Assembly (NCBI GenBank): GCA_017464085.1
Contig: JAFUEE010000136.1
Coordinates: forward strand, 22,162-86,161
DNA from: Pseudomonadota bacterium
GTDB lineage: Bacteria > Myxococcota_A > Bradymonadia > UBA4248
Reading direction: 5' to 3'
Length of the DNA stretch: 64,000 bases
The position numbers and the translations under genes are program-made. The notes beneath the pieces were generated by a model. That model saw only the letters and a program-made list of their open reading frames with translations, was not told the origin of the DNA and made no database searches. Position 1 is the first letter of the stretch, and every line of letters starts with the position of its first letter. Shown in pieces: positions 57,354-64,000 of the stretch.

Positions 57354-59531
57354 TCATTCGCAGACCGAGGTGATACCCGACATCATTGACCAGAGCTCGT
57401 CTCTCCAGAATTCGCCGTCGAACGTCCAGTATGCCTCGTTTGCGCGTTTGGTGAACGTCGCGCCGTCCTGCTGTGTCTGCGCCTGTTTGCACTGTCCGCC
57501 GGCAGCGACGATCTTGAGGCATTCGGCTTCGCGCTGCCTGCGCGCGAGACGGATTTCGATTGCGATCTGCGAGGCGGAGATGTCGAGCGCGTGTAATTCG
57601 GTGAGCGCGCTGTCGAAGATGCCGCTCAGCACGACCGACATGTACTGCTGGCGCTGGAGGATCATTTCGTCATAGACGGCCTGTAGTTTCGGCCACGAGA
57701 GGAAGCCTGGGCCGACATGCTGGCTGAGCGCCTGGCGTTCGTCCGATAGGAGGCGCAGGGAGCGGTGAAGCGCGCGGAACACACTGTCGGAGAGCACGCG
57801 GCGGTAGGCGAGGTCGGGCATCATGGATGCATCGGTGGCATCCGCGTGCCTGAGGATCTGGTTGTAGTAGTCTTTTTGTGGGACGCGCGCCATGTAGGTC
57901 CTGAGCGCGTTCCCCTGTGAGAGCACGTCGTGTTTGAGAGCTTCGAGGGCGTGTTCGGCCTGATCGTAGCGGCAGAGGCCGAGGAAGGCGCTGGCTTCGA
58001 GGAGCTGCAGGTCAGGAAGCCAAGCGAGTCTGAAGCTGGGCGCGCGAAGGGCATGAGAGAGCGCGAGCGCCTGAGGGAATTTTTGCGCGAAGACCATGCC
58101 CCATGCGTTTTCGAGCATCGCGTTCCGGAGGTGGTGGCTGTTGACATCGACGTTCCGGTAGAATGTGTCAGCCATGTCGTAGGCGTGGTTTTCGAAAGCG
58201 ATGCGTGCCAGAGCCAGCCAGGCGGTGTTGCGCAGCTCAAAGGCTTCGCCGGATTCCAGCGTTTCGAGCGTGCGCAGTGCTTCATTGAGGTATTCTGCGG
58301 CTGTTTTGAACTTGAACTCTGGGGCGCGTACCGCGAGTGTCGCGAGGAGGATTCGTGCGCGTGCGCGGTAGATCGAGGTGCCGGTCACGTTCGCGAGGAT
58401 CTGTTTCGCGAGCGTCGTGTCTGGCTTGGGTCCGTAGACGAGGCTGTATCCGATGAAATAGAGGAAAGCCTGGCGCGCGCTGTCGGAGACTTCGCCGGCG
58501 TGATCCTTGATACGCAGCGGGTCTGTGCTCGTGTAGTCGCTGATATGCGCGGTCCTGAGGAATGCTTCGAGCGTGGCGGAGAATTCCGAGAGCTTTGCCT
58601 TGGACTGGAGCGCGCGGTCGAGGTATGCGGCCGCCATGGCGGGCGCATCGAGCTTTTCGAGCGCGAGGCCGATGCACTGGTTGAGCGCGGCGCCGAGCGG
58701 CGTGTCCATTGAGGGCTTCATCTTGTCAGCGAGCGAGAGGCAGGATTCCAGGGAGCCGACCGGATTTTCTGGAATCGCGTTCCGATAGCCGATGACCCTG
58801 GGGACTTCCGCGTCGTAAGCGCGTTCGCTGGCCGTGTCGCTCTGGAGCATCGCATACCTGCGTGCGACTTCAGCCTCGACGTTGTATGTCTCGTATGCTT
58901 CTTCAAAATATTTGCGGAACACGAGCGGGACATTTGAGGATTCGACAGGCGCGAGTATGGTGTTGTCTCCGATGGCGGGGAGGACGGGGGCAGCGGGGGG
59001 GGCTGAAGCGGATATTTCAGGCTGTGCCGGTGTGGCTGCTTGCGGCAGTTGATCAGGGGTTGTGTCTTTTGCGCGGCTGCGCTGAGAGGTCGTTTCGTCC
59101 TCCGGCAGCGGGCCGGCGTCGCGCAGCGGATCGTCTGGTCTGCCGGTACTGGCGGAAGTTTGGTTTTTCTGCGCAGGCATGTCGTCGAACAGTGCGGTAT
59201 CCGCGAGCGGGTCTTGCGGGCCTGCGGGTGTTCGTTTTTTCTCGTCAGTGACGGGGACATCGGGCAGTGGGGACGCAGCCGGAGTGTCGAAGATCGCGCT
59301 GATCACGCGGGCATCGATGCCTGCATTTTCGAGCTGTGTGCGCGTGGCCTGGTCTCTTGGCGGCAGGTCGGTGGCGTTTTTTATGATTGTGATGAGCATC
59401 TCTTCCGAGAGGCCCTGTTTTGACATCATGATGATCTCGTCAGCCGTGAGCGCGGATGCGGACGGCGCGGCGGATGCGAGTCCGGTGCAGAATGCGATTC
59501 CTGTGAGCAATGCTCGAAAACAGTGTTTCAT
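57354..59531 (-). CDS. Large periplasmic helical-repeat protein, GltC-like position
   Basis: 725 residues. Signal peptide to about residue 27 (SASALTADE). A short N-terminal module TADEIIMMSKQGLSEEMLITI recurs in many myxobacterial exported proteins. A Pro/Thr-rich spacer (about 85-190) precedes a long helical part with TPR-like units (KFKTAAEYLNEALRTLETLE, ALSHALRAPSFRLAWLPDLQLLEASAFLGL). Four cysteines near the C-terminus. Twelve bases after the downstream barrel gene. In Myxococcus the gltK-gltB-gltA-gltC cluster also ends with a large periplasmic protein after two barrels; the assignment here rests on gene order and localisation, not sequence identity. Confidence 0.65.
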   Translation of the reverse strand: MKHCFRALLTGIAFCTGLASAAPSASALTADEIIMMSKQGLSEEMLITIIKNATDLPPRDQATRTQLENAGIDARVISAIFDTPAASPLPDVPVTDEKKRTPAGPQDPLADTALFDDMPAQKNQTSASTGRPDDPLRDAGPLPEDETTSQRSRAKDTTPDQLPQAATPAQPEISASAPPAAPVLPAIGDNTILAPVESSNVPLVFRKYFEEAYETYNVEAEVARRYAMLQSDTASERAYDAEVPRVIGYRNAIPENPVGSLESCLSLADKMKPSMDTPLGAALNQCIGLALEKLDAPAMAAAYLDRALQSKAKLSEFSATLEAFLRTAHISDYTSTDPLRIKDHAGEVSDSARQAFLYFIGYSLVYGPKPDTTLAKQILANVTGTSIYRARARILLATLAVRAPEFKFKTAAEYLNEALRTLETLESGEAFELRNTAWLALARIAFENHAYDMADTFYRNVDVNSHHLRNAMLENAWGMVFAQKFPQALALSHALRAPSFRLAWLPDLQLLEASAFLGLCRYDQAEHALEALKHDVLSQGNALRTYMARVPQKDYYNQILRHADATDASMMPDLAYRRVLSDSVFRALHRSLRLLSDERQALSQHVGPGFLSWPKLQAVYDEMILQRQQYMSVVLSGIFDSALTELHALDISASQIAIEIRLARRQREAECLKIVAAGGQCKQAQTQQDGATFTKRANEAYWTFDGEFWRDELWSMMSGITSVCE

Positions 59532-59543
59532 CTCATGGCCTCC

Positions 59544-60248
59544 TTAAAATTCCGGCAGCAGGAAGCTGACGCCGACAGAGAGCGTGCAGGGCACGTACCA
59601 CTGAGTCGAGCCTTTATAGAAGCGCAGTGAGGCTTCCAGCCTGAGCGCTAGCCAGTCGAGGAAAAAGATGTGCATGTCTGTCCCGAAAATGCCTTCGGCG
59701 TATGCGGCGACGGATGTCTCCGAGTGCGCGCTGTTTGGGGAGCGCGCGATCACGGCGCCCAGCCCGGCAAAAATGCCCCAGTCGAAGCGCAGGAGATTGG
59801 CGGTTTCGAGGGTGGCTTTGCCATAGACGGGATGGAACGTCGCCATGGCGGTGACATCGCCGAGCTGTTCGTCGGCCAGGAGGCTTGTCTGTATGGAGGA
59901 CTGGTGGTCATCCATGAAGCGCCGCAGCGTGGTGTCCGAGTGGAGCATCAGCATCGAGCCGCGCAGCATGACGCCCCACATGTCCGTGATTCTGCAGTGA
60001 ACGTCGAGCGAGATCGGGAAATAGTTGTAATAGTCGTCCGTGGGGACATAGCCGATGTTGAGCGCGAGCTCGAAGCGCCGCGCGGCGGAGATGACAGTGG
60101 TGCCGTCAAGCGCGGGCAGGTCGCGCGTCGTCCACTGTGTGTCGAGGTCGTCGTCGAGCTGGTCTGCGAGCGCGGCGGAAGCGCCGGTGCACAGGAGGCA
60201 GGCTGTCAGCAGAAGCGCCGCGAGTTTGCTCAGGATAGGATCATTCAT
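59544..60248 (-). CDS. Outer-membrane beta-barrel protein, GltA/GltB-like
   Basis: 234 residues from MNDPILSK at 60248, with GGAGG before it; the longer frame lacks a signal. Signal peptide to about residue 30 (ASAALADQ). The mature part alternates hydrophobic and polar residues in short strands (FELALNIGYVPTDDYYNYF, CRITDMWGVMLRGSMLMLHS, FDWGIFAGLGAVIARS) and ends in SVGVSFLLPEF, an aromatic-terminated barrel end. It matches the small outer-membrane barrel type frequent in myxobacteria. Start overlaps the upstream barrel gene by 8 bases, so the two are translated together. Confidence 0.75.
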   Translation of the reverse strand: MNDPILSKLAALLLTACLLCTGASAALADQLDDDLDTQWTTRDLPALDGTTVISAARRFELALNIGYVPTDDYYNYFPISLDVHCRITDMWGVMLRGSMLMLHSDTTLRRFMDDHQSSIQTSLLADEQLGDVTAMATFHPVYGKATLETANLLRFDWGIFAGLGAVIARSPNSAHSETSVAAYAEGIFGTDMHIFFLDWLALRLEASLRFYKGSTQWYVPCTLSVGVSFLLPEF

Positions 60249-61044
60249 GGCCGCCTCCGAGGAGGAAGGAGACACCGAGTGTCAGTTCAGAAGCCGTGCC
60301 GAGCCCCTTGCCGCGCTGCTTGCCATAGAGGTATTCGCGGAAATCGAGCCTGAGCCCGATGAGGTCGAGAAACATGAAGCGAATGCCGAGGCCGAGCGCG
60401 CCTTCCACGCTGACGCCGTAATCGATTCTGCCGATTTCTGTTTCGTTTGGCATTTCCGCGACGAGCAGGCCGAGTCCAGCGCTCAGGTTCAGGTCAAAGT
60501 GGGCGATCGCGCGATTCGCGAGCGCGAATTTGCCCATAAAGACTGAGAAAACAGGCGCGATATCGACGCGCGCGACCTGATATTCCTCGATCGTGATGCT
60601 TCGGAGCTGAGTGAGGCCGGCGCTGGCGATCAGATTGTCATACGAGGGTGTCAGGAAGCGCATGCATTTCTGTCCGGCGGCGCGGACCTGTCCGTCGCCG
60701 GTCTCGTCGCTGAAGCATCCCATGTAAGATGCCGAGAGCTCCAGGGAGACCCATTCCTTGAAATGATAAGCGCCCCTGAGCGTGACGGGCAGATAGGCGA
60801 GAAAGATATCGCTCGCGATGGTGCCGATGCCCAGGCCGATTTCCCCTTTCCCAGCTTTGGTGAACGGGCGTTTTTCAATGACTGCGATGGCTTTTTCTGC
60901 GGCAGATTCCATCACTTCATCGCGATCGGGCTCGTCCAGGGAGAGCGTGGTGTGCGTCTGTGCCAGCGCAAGGCATGGGAACATGGCGCACATCGAGAGG
61001 ATCATGACGGCTGACCGGACAGTTCTGAAGATGTGCTTTCCCAT
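60241..61044 (-). CDS. Outer-membrane beta-barrel protein, GltA/GltB-like
   Basis: 267 residues from MGKHIFRTV at 61044, whose ATG overlaps the stop of the VWA lipoprotein (TAATG). Signal peptide to about residue 28 (CLALAQT). Barrel-like strands: KGEIGLGIGTIASDIFLAYL, LRGAYHFKEWVSLELSASY, VSVEGALGLGIRFMFLDLIG, and a C-terminal LTLGVSFLLGGGHE. A cysteine pair (GCFSDET, KCMRF) may form a disulfide. Paralogous in layout to the next gene. The two barrels plus a VWA lipoprotein suggest an outer-membrane complex. Confidence 0.75.
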   Translation of the reverse strand: MGKHIFRTVRSAVMILSMCAMFPCLALAQTHTTLSLDEPDRDEVMESAAEKAIAVIEKRPFTKAGKGEIGLGIGTIASDIFLAYLPVTLRGAYHFKEWVSLELSASYMGCFSDETGDGQVRAAGQKCMRFLTPSYDNLIASAGLTQLRSITIEEYQVARVDIAPVFSVFMGKFALANRAIAHFDLNLSAGLGLLVAEMPNETEIGRIDYGVSVEGALGLGIRFMFLDLIGLRLDFREYLYGKQRGKGLGTASELTLGVSFLLGGGHE

Positions 61045-62354
61045 TATCTTGCCCAAACCAGACGGTAATCGATGGTCTCGTTCTGCTCGCTGAGGCGCTG
61101 TGCCTCGAACGATACGGCAGAATTGCCAACTTTCATGATGAATGTCGTCGCCAGGCGGTACATGTGGCCTTCCGGCAGCCTGGCGGAAAACTTGATCCCG
61201 GCATCCCAGTGAGACTCCGTGTTGATCGCGACGTTCCGGAGCATTTTGGAGAAGAAGACGGGATTGTCGAAGAGGTAATAGGTGCCGCAGCCCAGCCGAA
61301 CGGCCTCAGCATATCGCGCGTGCGGCGGTTTGTCTGTCTGCTCGAAGTCGAACCAGTGCAGGCTGGTCTGGCTTCCCATGGCGGTCATGAGGCGTCTGAA
61401 GCTTTCGTGCGCTTCGTCGGAGTTGTCGTTCGGTGCCCCGTCTGTCAGTGCGATCATCGCGTGTGTATAGGCGACGTTCGCTGTGTCGCGGAGCTTGAGC
61501 AGGGCGGCTTCGGATGCCTCCCAGATTGGCGAATAGCCGCTCGGCGTGGGGTACTGTGACATGACTTTGGACTGCCATACGGCATCCGTGCGGATCCAGG
61601 CTTCGGATGCGTCATAGACGCCGGATGCGCCCATGCCGTTCGCGAAGTGCGCGGAATACTCCAAGCGCGGTGATTTTTCGTCTGAGAGCGAAATGCCGTC
61701 CATGAACTGGTTGAGTCCGACTTTTCTGTATTCGTAGGGATCGGTCGCCTTCAGAGCATCCGGTATGCCGGTGTCAGCGCTGCCGTCGAGGGTGGCGGAG
61801 TTGTCGAGCACGAATGCGACGGACCGCCCGTCCATGCCTTCCGAGCGGACATTGGGGTTGCCCGGCTGCGGGTTGCTTGAAAAGTGCGTGAATCTGGGGA
61901 CATGGAGGGTTTCGATGCGCGTCTGATAGACGCAGAAGCTTTCGGGCGGATAGTAGTACTGCGAGAGCCCCATGGTGGCGGCGGTCAGGCAGGCAGCGCC
62001 TTCGGGGCATTCGCTGACATCGGTGCATGTCATGTCTCGTCCGGCTGTGTCCACGACAAAGAACCATCCGTCGCTGAACGTGATGTCTTCTGCCCTGAGG
62101 TTCGAGCCAGGCATGAGCGCGGCGTTGAGCGCGCCATACCGCTTGCCCGGCGTCAGTCTTGCGTCAAACGAAGTCAGGACGCTCCATCTGAATATCGCGT
62201 CCGCGTCCGGCATGTCTGCCATGCAGGCCGGCGACACCAGCCCCTGGGGGACCGTCTCGATCAGCTGCTCGTCCTGGAACGTCAGCTCCGCAGTCGTGTC
62301 GCAGCCCGTCAGGACAAGCGCCAGGGCCGCGCTCAAAAGTATCTTTCGTCTCAT
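61044..62354 (-). CDS. VWA-domain lipoprotein, CglB/GltK-like
   Basis: 436 residues from MRRKILLSAALALVLTGC at 62354; Cys18 is the lipobox cysteine. Residues about 190-400 form a VWA domain with a near-complete metal site: FVLDNSATLDGS (DxSxT) and MIALTDGAPND. Before it come paired cysteines (DMTCTDVSECPEGAACL). M. xanthus CglB is a Cys-containing VWA outer-membrane lipoprotein that acts as the gliding adhesin with the Glt barrels. Here a VWA lipoprotein starts an operon with two barrels and a large periplasmic protein. Similarity is by architecture and context; homology needs to be tested. Confidence 0.75.
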   Translation of the reverse strand: MRRKILLSAALALVLTGCDTTAELTFQDEQLIETVPQGLVSPACMADMPDADAIFRWSVLTSFDARLTPGKRYGALNAALMPGSNLRAEDITFSDGWFFVVDTAGRDMTCTDVSECPEGAACLTAATMGLSQYYYPPESFCVYQTRIETLHVPRFTHFSSNPQPGNPNVRSEGMDGRSVAFVLDNSATLDGSADTGIPDALKATDPYEYRKVGLNQFMDGISLSDEKSPRLEYSAHFANGMGASGVYDASEAWIRTDAVWQSKVMSQYPTPSGYSPIWEASEAALLKLRDTANVAYTHAMIALTDGAPNDNSDEAHESFRRLMTAMGSQTSLHWFDFEQTDKPPHARYAEAVRLGCGTYYLFDNPVFFSKMLRNVAINTESHWDAGIKFSARLPEGHMYRLATTFIMKVGNSAVSFEAQRLSEQNETIDYRLVWAR

Positions 62355-62406
62355 CTGTTCAAACCGTGCTCGATTATCTTGCTTCCTTCGCGCAATCGCC
62401 AAACCG

Positions 62407-62433
62407 TTTATACTGCCATTTTATCTGTTTCAA
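62407..62433 (-). promoter_or_regulatory. Candidate promoter of the glt-like operon
   Basis: Minus strand TTGAAA (62428-62433), 15-base spacer (short), TATAAA (62407-62412), about 50 bases before the start. Confidence 0.4.
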
Positions 62434-62458
62434 ATAAACGACTTTTTCACGCCTTGCG

Positions 62459-62640
62459 TCTGGGGCGCGGTTATTGCCTTTGGCAATACGCCTTGCCAGA
62501 GACGTTCCATGGAGAGCGACTTTGCATTGTGCACGGCTATTTTTACATGTGCGCGGCTATTTCATACGCCGCGATTGGGGCGCGGCTATGCTGCGCATAC
62601 GCCTTGCGTCTGGGGTGCGGCTATGCTGCGCATACGCCTC
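62459..62640. repeat. REP-like bulged hairpin cluster
   Basis: GGCGCGGTTATTGCC-TTT-GGCAATACGCC and two copies of GCGGCTATGC-TGC-GCATACGCC separated by TTGCGTCTGGGGT. The unpaired C is kept while the upper arms differ. Confidence 0.75.
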
Positions 62641-62746
62641 TGTTATAATTACGTGGTGCGCTACAGTGGGGGATGTTGTTTGAAAACCGCTGCGTATTGT
62701 CCGATGGGCAATAGCAGCGGCCAAAAGACGCGCATGCTGCGCGTCT

Positions 62747-62813
62747 TGGCGCGGTGTATCGAAGATAGCCGCGCCCGAATAGCGAGCCGTATGCGGCAAC
62801 GCCGCATAGGGGA
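62747..62813. repeat. REP-like hairpins
   Basis: GGCGCGGTGTATC-GAA-GATAGCCGCGCC and GCCGTATGCGGC-AAC-GCCGCATAGG. Confidence 0.55.
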
Positions 62814-62828
62814 GTCTGCATGAATGAT

Positions 62829-63650
62829 TTATACTTTTTTGAATATATAATAAATCTGATAAGGCAACAGATCGTTCACTTGCCGATCAAGTTCCAGACC
62901 GGATGATTTTGCGATTTCAAGAAGCTTTTCCGGGGCGATTTTGGCGCTTTCGGGCGGTCCGTTGGGAATATCACCCTGTTTGAATTCAATGATATGAAAC
63001 TGAGCGCCGGAAGGCAGCTGTTTGACGATACCAGTCATCCAGGCGACGGGATCTGCGATGTGATGGATGACATCACACATGAATACGACATCGATATTTT
63101 CCGGGATTTGTGGCGTTTTGGAATCTATGAGCTTGACTTCTATATTCTGTATGCCTTTGAGCATGGCATTGTGATGAATATGGCGGATCATTTCAGGCTC
63201 AACATCTGCCGCGAAGAGGCGTCCGGAGGCGAGTTTTTTTGAAATAGGGAAAGAGAAATAGCCGGAACCAGCCCCGAGATCGAGCACGCGCTCGCTGCCT
63301 TTGAGCTGCATGGCTTCGACGACTTCTTCAGGTTTTTGCCAGATTTTGCGGTCTTCGCGTTCGAGGAACTGGATATAGGCCTCGATCTGTTCAAAAGGCT
63401 TCATCTGTGTGGGATCGATGCCCTGTTTTCGCAGGGGGCAATCGACAGGAGGATTGGATGGATCGTGAACCATGCCTGCGTGATGTTCGGCTTCGGGGGC
63501 TTTAGGCGCATCCACGGTAGCATTTTCAGCGGCTGTGGGCGGCTGTTCCTGCTGCACTTGTGGCGGTTGATCAGAGGGCTGGTTTTCGGGTTTTGGCGAG
63601 CATGCTGTTGCGATTAACAGCATGGAAAGAATGGGGATAAGTGGTTTCAT
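62829..63650 (-). CDS. Predicted lipoprotein with a class I SAM-methyltransferase domain
   Basis: 273 residues with AGGAG before the ATG. Leader MKPLIPILSMLLIATAC has a lipobox (TAC) at Cys17, followed by a Pro/Gln/Glu-rich spacer. Residues about 105-240 are a methyltransferase fold: VLDLGAGSGYFSFPISKKL (SAM loop), LFAADVEPEMI (acidic residue after strand 2), VFMCDVIHHIADP (motif after strand 4). SAM is not expected in the periplasm, so either the leader is not used for export or the domain has another role. Substrate unknown. Single gene. Confidence 0.75.
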   Translation of the reverse strand: MKPLIPILSMLLIATACSPKPENQPSDQPPQVQQEQPPTAAENATVDAPKAPEAEHHAGMVHDPSNPPVDCPLRKQGIDPTQMKPFEQIEAYIQFLEREDRKIWQKPEEVVEAMQLKGSERVLDLGAGSGYFSFPISKKLASGRLFAADVEPEMIRHIHHNAMLKGIQNIEVKLIDSKTPQIPENIDVVFMCDVIHHIADPVAWMTGIVKQLPSGAQFHIIEFKQGDIPNGPPESAKIAPEKLLEIAKSSGLELDRQVNDLLPYQIYYIFKKV

Positions 63651-63866
63651 GGGGGCTCCTGCTAGGTGAGTGGGCTTTGTAAGCGCCTGCTTTGTAAGCG
63701 CCTGAAGAAAACAACGGAATTATCGATTTAGATATTCCTTGGTTTTGTATATTTTAGGTGTATTAGGTGTTGAAGTTTATTGATATTATTTGAAATGATG
63801 AAACTTTGATTTATCAATGATAATGGATTTATTTGAATTTTTTATGAATTTATATTGCATTGCACT
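63651..63866. other. AT-rich intergenic stretch
   Basis: Strongly AT-rich from about 63715, without genes; a plausible target for the insertion element that follows. Confidence 0.4.
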
Positions 63867-64000
63867 GCTGTCCCACAAAAATGTGGCGTTATAGTTGGTT
63901 CGGAACCGATTTCTTGCTAAAAGGAAATTCAGCAAAACCACCTTTTGCAAGGAGTTCCGAACCATGGCGCAGTATAACACAGTTTTTCACACATTGACAA
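63867..64000 (+). mobile_element. Left end of an IS4-like insertion sequence
   Basis: From about CTGTCCCACAAAAATGTGG onward the sequence leads into a transposase start. A CCACA/TGTGG hairpin (63873-63886) lies near the presumed end. The exact terminal repeat cannot be set because the right end is outside the window. An inverted repeat (63897-63906 and 63954-63963) brackets the ribosome site. Confidence 0.5.
63964..64000 (+). CDS. Transposase N-terminus (IS4 family, DUF4372-like), 3' truncated by window end
   Basis: Only 12 codons are visible, MAQYNTVFHTLT. The opening Y/NTVFHxL is characteristic of the N-terminal DUF4372 domain of IS4-family transposases, which continue LIPRHxF in complete members. 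AAGGAG (63949-63954) precedes the ATG. Identification rests on this short match. Confidence 0.5.
   Translation, partial: MAQYNTVFHTLT

Larger units (their letters stand above)
62355..62828. other. Intergenic region, 474 bp, mostly REP-like hairpins
   Basis: Contains a candidate promoter of the VWA lipoprotein operon and hairpin clusters at 62459-62640 and 62747-62813. Short frames on both strands run through hairpins and have no ribosome sites; no gene seen. Confidence 0.6.

Overview
The window comes from a diderm bacterium, most likely of the Myxococcota (old Deltaproteobacteria) or a close relative. The reasons are: many lipoproteins with Cys-rich and Asp-rich repeat stalks; a PilZ protein; a response-regulator/PATAN-like/TPR protein; and a four-gene set (VWA lipoprotein, two outer-membrane beta-barrels, a large periplasmic protein) that resembles the Myxococcus gliding-motility glt cluster. 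GC content is moderate, genes are dense, and housekeeping genes are scattered between surface-protein genes. The lineage call is inference; no rRNA is present.

Layout. 1-10.2 kb: three tandem paralogous surface proteins (the first cut by the window edge), each with Calx-beta-like repeats and a glycine-rich C-terminal domain, separated by hairpin terminators and one MITE-like insertion. 10.2-13.3 kb (minus): methyltransferase, PLP transsulfuration enzyme and cysteine/cystathionine beta-synthase. 13.8-20.3 kb: mltG, a lipoprotein, a secreted fusion of four DsbA-like domains, an SCP-like HAD phosphatase and a secreted protein. 20.4-23.6 kb: dksA-like gene, rpsO, pnp. 23.8-35.5 kb: four large Cys-rich surface proteins; the last two share an Asp-rich stalk but carry different heads (DUF285/BspA-like and GLUG-like). 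35.5-36.1 kb: a repeat island. 36.1-39.1 kb: dut, rsmI, YitT-family protein. 39.3-43.8 kb: a coiled-coil protein and a receiver/PATAN-like/TPR protein. 43.98 kb: tRNA-Leu(GAG) with a clear promoter and terminator.

44.2-57.0 kb is a codirectional minus-strand block: PilZ protein, lidless Hsp70, Cys-containing propeller-like protein, Tat-exported protein, VWA-TM-zinc-ribbon protein, amidase fused to a degenerate LytM domain, TPR protein and NamZ-type exo-muramidase. It looks like a cell-envelope unit built around peptidoglycan turnover, and I do not recognise it as a described system. 57.4-62.4 kb is the overlapping glt-like operon. The window ends with a lipoprotein methyltransferase and the left end of an IS4-like element.

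Two kinds of small repeat run through the intergenic spaces. The first is a family of palindromic hairpins with variable but self-complementary arms and one fixed unpaired base (REP-like). The second is a pair of about 160-bp terminal-inverted-repeat elements (MITE-like). All start sites were chosen by eye from Shine-Dalgarno sequences and family lengths; no database search was possible.
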